Assembly: GCF_019703515.2 (NCBI RefSeq) | Contig: NC_059347.1 | Location: 19,800,001 to 19,864,000, forward strand | Reading direction: 5' to 3' | DNA from: Myxocyprinus asiaticus | Lineage: Eukaryota; Chordata; Actinopteri; Cypriniformes; Catostomidae | Length of the DNA stretch: 64,000 nt | Shown: piece by piece, positions 42,301 through 54,300 of the stretch | Layout of the letters: every line of letters begins with the position of its first letter | Position numbering within the stretch: position 1 is the first letter of the stretch | Translations under genes and position numbers: made by a program | The notes under the pieces: generated by a model | Databases searched by the model: none | The model's input: only the letters and a program-made list of their open reading frames with translations | What the model was told of the DNA's origin: nothing

Positions 42301-45300
42301 GGGCTGAAACTAACGATTATTTTGATAATCGATTAATCTAACGAATATTAGAACGATTATTCGACTATTCAGGCGATTATTGCAACGATTAATCATTAAC
42401 TCTAAACCGATTATCCAGCTTGTGCCCCGACTTAAAAGATTGTATTAAATGTGCTTACTAACAATAAAGAGGACAAAATCATCTTTTAAAAATACCTCTA
42501 AATGACATTCACTGAATTAAAGGGGAAAAATACTTTTTATTATGTTTAATTCAGTAAAAAAATTCACTACAAAAAAATCCTATTGTTATCAAGTGTTTTG
42601 TCTTGTTTTCCATTTAAAATTGTCTAAAAATCATTAAAACAAGTTACATTTACTTAAGAAGCAACAAATAAGATATTTAGACTTGCTTTAAGAGAATGTG
42701 TCTTAAATATAAGTGTATTTTGTATATAAGTGTATTTTTTCACTTGGTTATACTTCTGCGAGAGGAGTAAAGACAAAATATACATATACTCAAGATCTAT
42801 TCTCTAAAAGCAAGTCTAAATATCTTATATGCTGCTTCTGAGGTGAATGCATCTTTTTAAAGGATTTTTAGATATTTTAAAATATTTGTATTTTTAATAT
42901 TATATTCAACATTCTCAGATAAAAAATAAAATAAAATAATTCTGCAGTATAGCTGCTAAAGTAAATGTAAATGAGTTTTAGATATTTATATTGGAAAACA
43001 AGCCAAAACAAAAACAAATAAAAAATTTATTTTTTTGCAGTGTATAATGGGGTGAAGACTACCCTCTCTCACCTTTCTGTTCACTTCAATCCATCTTTAA
43101 CTCACAAAAAAACTCTCTCTTATTAATAAAGCTGCGTTTTGCCCGTTTTCTTCACGATAAAAAATGCACAGTGACATATATTATGATTCAATAAGTTGCC
43201 ATCACGTTATAATCTAGCTGCCTTAAGCGTGCGCACTTGAGGGACAAGCGTCCCCGCGACAGAGTGTACCTCAGCCGGGTGCAGTTTCAATCTCTCCCTC
43301 TTAGATCAGGACACTTCGCGCAACTCATAAAAGAGGTGCTGACCGCACATAGAAATGCCAGTTTCCTTATTTTAACTTTAATAAAGCCATAACGCATTAA
43401 ATAGAACTGCATTAAAGATGTAACGCCGGGGTGTTTCCTTTAAAGACGCTCGACACGAAAGTTTTGCTTAAGTTGAGCGACAGCTCCGGCTCTGCTTATT
43501 CCACAACAAGGGTGCCTCTGTATTTACTTATTTTGTATTTTTGCATTATAATTCCCTTATACTTTGCGATCTACATCACCTGAAGCTGTTTGGGAAGTTT
43601 AGAGTACATCTGGACTGTGAGATGTTTTCTTCCTCTCCTCAGTCTGGCTCGAGCTGCAGTGCTGCTCTTGTGTGCAGTCATTAGAGTTTCATATGATCTT
43701 ACGTGATCATATGACTATTCGACTATTTTTATTGTCGACGTTGTTGATAACGTTGACTAATCGTTTCAGCCCTAATTATTACTAGAATAAAGTTGTAAAA
43801 TTAGGAGATCAATGGCATAATATTGCATGAATAAAGTAGAAATATTAAATGTGTTTATGTTGTATACTTTGTACACTGCAAAAACTAAAATTCCAGTTAA
43901 CCAAATAAATGAATGACAACACAATACAGTCTTCAACAAATTTGAATACATTAATTTAAAATTGGAATATATTAACTACACAAATCTCGGAAAAAAAATT
44001 AATAAACAAATTAATTCAATTAATTAAATTAACAATAAATAACTATACAAATTAACACTAAATGACTATAAATAACAATGTCTATACAATAGGACACAAC
44101 TGCAAAATGTCAGCTAACTAATTGTTGCAATTTAATGCAGGACAATGAACAAACACCATCTAGCCAGGTAGCTGGCTTACATTCATTTCTTACCAGTGGT
44201 CTGGCTGCGTTTTGCCTCCTCTTCCTTTTTCGTTTTTTTTTTTTTTTTTTTTCTGCTCCTGACTTGTAGGTGCACTTCATGATGACGAAAAACATTTTAA
44301 GTGTGCGCGTGCCTGTCACATCTAGCTACAACTCTCTCCTTGCATTCTCCATTCCCTCTCAGGGCACAAGGGGGCCCTCTGTAACTGTCTAATTGAGCCA
44401 TAATTGAGTGTTACTAGTAGCTTTTAGGACATATATATGTATGTATGTATGTATGTATTAAAAATAAAAAAAAAGCTTGCTTTGCAACCCCCCCCCCCCC
44501 CCATTTTTGTTTAATGAAAATTAAAATAAAAGCTAAAAACATGTAGAACCATAATAATTCTGTTTTTCTAGATTATTTGTCTAATGCAATTTTTCATATT
44601 CTCTCCCATCACAGTAAGATCCAACTTAATCCCAAGTCCCCCAACATACAATTCCAGATATGAGTATTTGAGCTGGGAGGCATATTCCAACATCACCTAC
44701 TACACAAGAATCCTTCCACCAGTTCCACAGGACTGCCCCACACCCATGGGGACCAAAGGTAAGAGACTATTTGTGACTATTTGTGACTATTTGTGCCAAA
44801 CTAGGAATGTTTCTTCCTTCACATTATTCATATATGTAGTCCATATAAAGTAAGTGTAAATAGGTGACCCCTTCCTTCTGAAGGACACATGTTCTTTGAT
44901 AATATATTCTTCCTCATAAGAACCAATATTAAAATGCTTCAAGCAATTCAGTACTAAAGTTGCAGCAAATAACCTTGTCATTTGATTCTGTAAGAAAAAT
45001 CATTCCATTTCTCTTCCTCAGGAAAAATGAAGCTTCCGGACCCTAAACTTCTGGTAGAAAAGTTCATGTTGAGACGGAATTTCAGGCCAGACCCTCAGGG
45101 AACAAATTTAATGTTTGCCTTCTTCGCTCAGCACTTCACTCACCAATTCTTCAAGACTCACAACCGTGTGGGGCTAGGGTTCACTAAAGGTCTGGGTCAC
45201 GGGGTGAGTCCTAATTTTTTACATGAACCATGTTATCTATAGTATAAATAAAGTGTTTAATAGGTCTACATATAGGAAAGGGTTTTCGAAAAATCTAGGC

Positions 45301-48300
45301 AATTGGGTTTGTCTAATTTATGTGCTTCCAGAGAGATGTTAAGATATTTGTCTTAGATACCAAATCCATTTACGTTGCATTTTACATTTAGTCATTTAGC
45401 AGATGCTTTTATCCAAAGCGACTTACAAATTAGACACATAGCAAGCAATTTGTCATACAAAGTTTAACAACATCTGCAGTATAGGACTGCCAAGTTCTCA
45501 CAGTGGCTAGAAAGTAATAAAGATGCTAGTACATTTTGGTAGTGCGTTGGTTAAGTGCTCGTGGAACAGATGTGTTTTCAGCTGGTTCTTGAATGTTGAG
45601 AAGGTAACAGCAGATCGTGTGGAGGTTGGAAGTTCATTCCACCACAGAGGAGCAGAGAAAGTGAATGATCGTATAATAGACTTTGAGCCTCTTTGTGATG
45701 GGACCACCCGGTGTCGCTCGTTCATAGACCGCAGAGGGTGAGTTGGAGCATAGACCTGAAGTTGTGAATTGAAGTAAGAGGGTGCGGTTCCATTGGCTGT
45801 CCTGAAAGCCAGAGTCAAAGCCTTGAATTTGATGCGGGCAGCTACAGGTAGCCAGTGGAGTGAAATCAAGTGTGGGGTGACATGAGCCCTTTTTGGCTGA
45901 TTGAAGACCAGACATGCTGCTGCATTCTGGACCATCTGCAGTGGCTTAATTGTGTTAGCTGAAAGGCCAGCCAACAGAGCATTGCAACAGTCCAGTCTTG
46001 AAATGACCAGAGCTTGGACCAGGAGCTGTGTAGCATATTCAGAAAGAAAAGGTCTGATTTTCCTGATGTTGTAAAGTGCAAACCTGCCTGATGGGATGTG
46101 TGCAGTGAAATTAAGCTGGTCATCTACCACCACTCCCAGGTTCTGGGCTGTTCTGGTTGGTGTTAGTGTAGTTGAACCTAGATGAGTAGTGAGGTTGTGG
46201 TCAACAGATGGGTTGACTGGGATTACAAGGAGTTCTGTCTTGGCAAGGTTGAGCGGAAGGTGTCATTCCTTCATACAGGCCGAAATGTCCAAGAGGCAGG
46301 CAGAGATACGAGCTGAGACAGTAGGGTCATCAAGCTGGAACGACAGGTAGAGTTGCGTATCATTTGCATAGCAGTGGTAGGAAAAGCCATGTGCCTCAAT
46401 GACCAGTCAGAGTGATGTTGTGTACGTTGAGAAGAGGAGGGGTCCAAGCACTGATCCTTGAGGAACCCCAGTGGTCAGCTGGTGTGTCTTGGACATCTCT
46501 CCTCTCCAGGAGACCTTGAACAATCTGCCAGTGAGATATGACTCAAACCATCCAAGCGCAGTTCCTGTGATGCCCAGGAACTGTAATGCCAGTCGAGAGT
46601 TAGCTCTCATCAGTCGCAGGGTTTCAGCTACTGACAAGAGGGCAGTCTCTGTTGTGTGTCCTTCCAAGTTGAGTGTCCTTCAAGTTGTCTCTGTTGAGGG
46701 TCCTTCCAAGTCCATTAAAGACCTGCTGGGGAGGAGAAATAACTTAATGCTTTTTTTTTTTCACAGTAAGATATGGAACACAACTGTTCATTGTTACATA
46801 ACATTGAAAGGAGTGGAGTGGGGTCAAGAAAATATTTGGGACTTTAAATAACAGGTGCGGACATGACAACTACAAAGACAGGAAGTCAACTAAGCAACCA
46901 CTGTAGCCAAGAAACACAAAAATCAATAAGCAATCATTCATTCAAGTATGGAAAAATAACATTTGTTTAAAACCTATAAAAATACAATAACCTAATGTCA
47001 GAATAAGAGTTTTTACTCTTCGATTTCAATAAATCTGAAAAAAACTAGATATTATTATTAACATTATTCATTTTATTGCTTTTAAGTCTTTTCTAACCAA
47101 CTATAGGTAATACATTGAACATATGAGTTTTGAGGAGGATGGATATTTACTGTGCTCGCTTCCCATCATCTCTTGTATCATTAACATCAACGTTACCTTT
47201 GTACTAATGGGAAAATCAATAAAATAAGCCAGAGTTAAAAAAAACAACAAAAAAAAAAAAACAGCTGTACAGACTCTTTTAAAGACTAATGGTAGAATCT
47301 GCTACAGAAATAATTACACTGCCACATATGATAAAACAGTACATTTACTAACCTAATCTGTCATGTTGTGTTGACTATGGCAAGATAGCGATTCACCCAT
47401 AATAGATGGTTACACAAATGTCAAGAAGTAGCAAGTTAAAGTTACGCATGAGCAACAGAACACTGAACACCATAGCCGCCCTGTCCACAGCTGCTGTTTT
47501 TGTCTCTTTAGTAAAACATGTGCTGTAAATTAATATCTGTTAATTGTAGCATGGGCTGTAAGTCTTGATACATTTGCCAGTAGGTGTTTGTTTTAAGGGA
47601 AAGAGAAAATTTGTTTGGATTTAATTGTTTGGATTTCCACGACAGCGTTTTAGTGTCACGTTACACAATAAAGTTGTGACATTTCGAGAATGATGTCAAA
47701 ATGTTTTGAGAATAATTTCACAGTAGGCCTTTTACAGGAATAAAGACAACGTTTTTAGAATATTCTTGAATCAGCATTCTGAGTTTAAAGTAGTAATATT
47801 TAGAGAATAGGGTCAAATTTACGAGAATCAAGTCATTCCATTATGAGATTAAAATTGTAGAATTACAAGATTAAAGTCATACTACAAAAAGAATAATGGT
47901 GATTTTACGCTTGATATACTTTATTATCGTAAAAAGCCAATTATGTGATTATTCTGAAAACATTTTCAGAATGTTATCATTTTCTTTTCTTTTCTTTTTC
48001 TTTTTTTTTTTTTTTTTGATAACTCTAAAATGCTGTTGGAAATTCCACCACTCAATGAATACTAAATATTCTGTGTATTTGAAAACTAGGTGGATGCTGG
48101 ACACATTTATGGAGATACTCTAGATCGTCAGCTAGATCTCAGACTTCACAAAGATGGGAAACTGAAGTACCAGGTACTGTTCACCAGTTAAATGTCAGGC
48201 ATGTGGAATCATCAGTCATGCTAGGATGAGCGTGCTTCCAAGTTAATGTGAACTGTCATTCAGTTCACTGGCATTTTAGGGGTTATCTCAGAATCACATT

Positions 48301-51300
48301 TCTTGCAACTCTTAAAGGGCTTCACTTTTACTAATCTTACGAAAAGTGTTGCATTACGTAAGAATGGTTTTACAAATTATTTACACAAATTTGTTCTGCT
48401 CTTGTTTCATGAATAAGGCCCTAAGTATGTAAAAAAATCCAGTTTATGTAGTGTAATGTACATTTACACTTGATTCATTTCACAGCTATCTGCAAGTCAT
48501 TCTAAGTATGGAATCCTCTACATAACCTCATATCATGACCACCTGATGGTGGGTGTGATTGCAGTTTAGACATGTGGTTTATATTAAGCTTTATTAATGT
48601 CATACTTCAAGATGTTGCACATTGTTTAGTCTGGCAGCCTGACCTCAAATTTAGTGTGGGCTTTTTGTTAACAATTGTTGACTATGTTGACAGTGACATT
48701 TGATTGAGTTTATGTTTCTTACAATCTTAAATCTTACCTTTTTATCTAAAGCCTTGTGCATAGTGTAGTGCTGTCTTATCTGTGTTTAACCATGATTTTT
48801 CTGTTTGGCTCTTTTGTAGGTGATAAATGGCGAGATATACCCCCCAACAGTAAAAGACGCGCAAGTCAAAATGAGCTACCCACCATCTGTCCGTCCGGAG
48901 CAGCAGTTGGCTATCGGGCAAGAAGTGTTTGGACTGCTGCCTGGTCTCAGTATGTACGCCACCTTGTGGCTGCGTGAGCACAATCGTGTATGTGATATCC
49001 TGAAAAAAGAACATCCAACCTGGGGAGATGAGCAGCTGTTTCAGACAACCAGGCTCATTATTATAGGTAAACATTATATCAGCTCCAGTGGCCTAAGTTT
49101 TGTTTGAGAGCCATTAGTTTCCCATAATAATTGCCAATTACAAGAATGAATGAGTAACACTTGAAGTTACAGTATAGTTGCAGTACACTTAAAGTACTGT
49201 ATATTGTTTAACATTAGAGAATACACGGCTCTCTGGAAAACTCTGGATTCTGATTTTGTCAATCATGTCATCTAGATGTCTGATTTTTCTGAATAATGAC
49301 CGCACATTATTTTGCGATCTCTACAATTAAGCTGATAAAATCATTTCAACTTAAATCATTATTTAATTTTCATTTATTTATTTTGCAAGTATTCGTATAA
49401 TAATGACCAGTCAGACTGTAATTTTTGCAATATAAGCACCATCAGAAATCTGACGCAAACCAGAGGTTGAATTCCTTTGTTTTTGGAGACTCAGTGGTCT
49501 CTGTCTTCTCACATAATAGCATAATTTCAATGAAAATCTGCTCCACGATGGGGTCCTGACCACCGTTGTTTTTTGTTTTTGTTTTTGGGGTGATAATGAG
49601 CAGCTGACTGCAGATTATCTCATAATTAACTACTTTATTTAAAGGAATGTTCCTGGTTCAATACAAGTTAGGCTCAGTTGACAGCATTTGTGGCATAATA
49701 TTGATTACCACAAAAGTAAATTTCGACTCGTCCCTCCTTTAAAAAAAAAGCAAAATCTGTATTACACTGAGGCATTTACAATAGAAGTGAATGGGAACAA
49801 TGAAAGTGAATCTGGCCAATTTTTGGAGGGTTTAAACAGAAATGCAAAGCTTATAATTTTATAAACGCATTTGCATGAATTCTTCTGTTAAAACGTTTGT
49901 ATTATTTGAGTTGTAAAGTTGTTTAAATTGTAATTTTTACAGTCGTTTTAGGGTTTTAGGGTTTGTTGACATTATATCGTCATAGTAACAAAGTTGTAAA
50001 ATTGGCTATAACTTTACACAGAAAAGGTTAGTAAGTGATTTAATCACACTAAAATCATGTTTACACACATATCATTTATGTGTTGTGCCTTTACTTTTGA
50101 AACAGTGAGTATTTAACGTAAAAAAAATTGGCCCCCATTCACTTCCATTGTAAGTGCATCGGTGTAAACCAGATTTTTGCTTCTTTTTTTTTTATTAATT
50201 TTTGTGGAAATCAACATTATGCCACAAATGCTGTCGATTGAGCTTAACTTGTATTAAACCCGGAACATTCCTTTAACATGAACTAACAATGAACTATACT
50301 TTTACAACATTTAATAATTTTGGTTAATATTAATATATAATATATAATACAACATATATTTATACATTTTCATTAATGAGCATTAAACAAGATGAATTAA
50401 TGCTATAAAAATATTGCTTGTTGTTAGTTCATGATAGCTAATGCTAATGATGCCTAATGTTCATGATACCTAATTTACTAAAGTTTTACTGGATGTAACT
50501 TATAGCAATTTATGTAATTACTTGATTTGATGAAATAATTAAAATGTAATTACAAAATTTTGACTCAATTAACTTCAGGTGAGACCATTCGTATTGTGAT
50601 TGAGGACTATGTCCAGCATCTGAGCGGTTACCGCCTGAAGCTCAAGTTCGATCCCACGCTGCTGTTCACCTCACAGTTCCAGTATCAGAACCGCATCGCT
50701 GTGGAGTTCAATCAACTTTACCACTGGCACCCACTCATGCCTGACAGCTTTCACATTGAGGGAGAAGAGATTCAGTACCCTCAGTTCCTGTTCAACACGT
50801 CTATCCTCACTCACTATGGGGTGGAGAAATTGGTTGAGGCGTTCTCAACCCAACCCGCAGGACAGGTAATAGCCCCTTTATGGTGGAATATGGAACTCTT
50901 AACAAATGGCTTGCTTTTTTCAGTGTTGACATACGTACTTCCTATTGAAAGAGGAAGTTGGTAAAGAACATATCGAAAGGTTCATCCCTTTTATTAATTA
51001 CCCAGTAGCCTTTAGTTTACATCACAGCTGTTAATCATGATTTGCTATTTGCTATTGCTAGTCAGAGGTGGGTGGGATTGGGGGAGGAATAATCTCTTCC
51101 TAGAGGGCATGTTATTGGACAGCAGTTTGATTTGCCCATTAGTACAGGATGAGTCATTCGTATTTTTGTCTGTTTTCTCAGAAAAGAAATAGGGTCTACT
51201 GTAAGTTTTAAATGTGTACAGTGTAACTGCCATATTTACACTCACACATTGTGTCATCTTTTAGGAGTACGCTAGCATGTAGATGGCTTCAAAGCAAATT

Positions 51301-54300
51301 TATATGGGTTAAAAAAGCTATAAAACTCCAATTTTGATTTCATGTGGTCTTTAATGACTTAATATTGGTTCCAAAAGAGAAATCTAGAAACATCTGTTTC
51401 ACGATAAGGTGCAAGGGCCTTTGGCTGGGTCTGGGCTATATTTACTTCAGGATGTTAGAAGGTCCTTAGGGTTTGGTCTGTTTCAGTCATTCCAATGAGT
51501 TTACCACTCTCTCATCTATTGAAACAGTGAGTGTTTTATTACAGGGGAGACATGAAAGAAATATCAGTATCTTAGGTAGTTTAACAGAGTAAGTTTAGGT
51601 TTAGTTTAGTTTATAATTAATGAGCTGTACCTTTATAGATATGTTTCTGGGAAACTGATATGACAGTGTGATTGCAGTCAGCTTTTACATTATAATCAAG
51701 CTTATGTATAGGCTCACATCCAGAACATAATGAGATACATGACAATGTATTTTATTTTTCTGAGAGGTGCAGTTTTAACTTAACAGACACAATGAATAAC
51801 CTGTGTTGTTGCTGTCGTAGAAACAAAAATACATTTTAATTAAAATAATGCTAAATATAGTTTCAAGGCTAGTAATATTTTTTTGAATAATCAGTAAATT
51901 ATAATAAATATTAGAATTAATTTAATAAAGTTTTAAGTAAATTTTGGACCCTGTGTAAATATCAGGTAGCAAGTTAAGATTTGTTAAAACTACCCGAGAG
52001 CAGTAATGCCTCAGAACAACCTGGCACTCATTTCAGAGATCTTGTGGTAACTTTGCCAACAAGAAAACTTTTACATGTAAATTTATGTTGTGAGTAGGAA
52101 GTGTTTTTTATTTATTGCTTGATTCAAACACAAAGTATATTTGTGTTTGAAAATAAAAAGTCATGAATTATTTACACATAATATAGCACTGTTATATTCC
52201 ATCTAAAAGACATTTATACCCTCCCCCAATTTAGGGCCCTAAAATGTTTTCTACCCAGGGCCCAATATTTGTTGCTATGACCTTGCTCACATGGAATCTG
52301 TGCCTGTAGAATTCCAACAAAAGCTGTAAGATTTCGAACAACTGAAGCTCTAAGAAGTAGAACAAAAGAATTAATACAACTGGTATTCTCAAAATGGGCA
52401 GTGCTGAGTTCCACCATTTTTTCCCCATAAACAACATAGAAAATATGAAGAAAGTGATTCAGTTTCAGTGCTTATGTTATGTATTAAACTCACATCAGAT
52501 ATGTAGTTTACTCCACTGTAAAGACTTTATGTATAAGAGGTCTGGCTGACTTAATTATTTGTACCATGCAGACATTTAAACTGTTTAGTTGATTAAAACG
52601 TTTTAATAAAATATGCTACAACATTTCATCTACATCTACAGCAGCTGCTCTTTTGGATGCTCTCAACACATCAAGATTAAAGATGGTTTTGTTTTGTTTT
52701 GTATCGTTTGATCATGAATTTATTTGTGTTTGAACAGATCGGAGGTGGTCATAATATTAACGCAGTGGTGTCCAGAGTAGCTGAGGGAGTCATCATAGAA
52801 TCAAGAGAGCTTCGACTTCAGCCCTTCAATGAGTACCGCAAGAGATTCAATCTGAAGCCCTACACATCATTCTCAGAATTTGCAGGTCTGATTGTACAAC
52901 TGTTATCAATTCTTTTAAAGCTTTATTAAATTAAAAGTGCAAGGGAAGAATCACAAACAAATCAAATCCCATAAATTGATCTGAAATCCATGAAAAATAT
53001 TGTAAATATTTTTCATTATACCAGCTATTACCGTAATAACATTAATACCTTTGACGCATTTTGCCCCACCGCTATTGTAGGTGTAGTGCCACCACTATAA
53101 CAGGAGAATGTTTCAGACAACAGAGAGATGAAAGCAATGCTAATAAGCAAAGTAGTAACCATGGTTATTATTGGCACAGGCAACACTGCAGTCATGCAGT
53201 ACATCCATTCCAATCCATTCCATTCCAATTACCATGATACAGCACTCCCTCTCATGTGTTATTTAGTAGATATTACAGATGTTGCTAGCATTTGGTCTGC
53301 AAATGACCTGAAAAATAATGTTTTGATAAGAGACTAATAGACAAATCTTTTATGCATTTCTATAAAAGCATTTAATTTCTATAAAAAGCATTAAATGGAC
53401 TAATTGTATATATTTCCCTCTCTGCTAACATTCACATCACAGCTCAGGATAGTGGCTAATGAAGTGTTTGGGACTCTGCAGATTCTTGTGGTGCCATTAG
53501 CCAATCAGTGTTGTCATGAATGCATGCCCCAGCCATTGAGATGAATGGCAATAAGAATGGATAGCTTTCTCTGGGTATTATAGACAGGGTCCAAAACCAA
53601 CTTTTTGCCACACTTACCAATGGCCGGTGACTTGAGAAAATGTACCGGCCATAAATATTTTTTACCGGCCATGAAACTGTATTTGCATTATTTCATTAAA
53701 AAAAACAGGCTACTATTACTGTAACGTGGTGTCCAAGGAGTGGAAGAGGAAGAGAGGAGACGCAGGAGTAGACTCTTTAATTCCTTTAATGACAATCGCT
53801 GGAGTGGAACAGACGATGGAGCTAACTTCACAAGATACCAAAACAATGAAACACTTTAGCAATACACTTCATTAACTCAACGCAACACTTCAATAACTCA
53901 ACATAACACTTCAAGGACTGACAAATGAAGAAGAAAACTAGAGGGTATTTATACACTAAATGAAGGAATGGAATACAGGTGAGGAGGATAATAAGGAACA
54001 GATGGAAGTGACTAGGGCAGTGAACCATGGGAAATGCAGTCCAGTGGAAAACTTCAAAATAAGAGTCCTTGAAGAAAATGAGGGAGACAGACTGTGACAA
54101 TTACTACTTCTACTAAACATATTTATTATGTTTTTTAACTTGTTCTGGCTTAACTTTCAAGAGAAAATAGGGGTTGACAACACAGGTAAAGACATGGCCT
54201 GTGCAACACAATTTTTGTGGCTCCAGGGGCCTCATTCATAAAGAAGTTCATAAAATGATCTTAAATGTGAACATAAGACAATTTCCTAAATGTTCCTACG

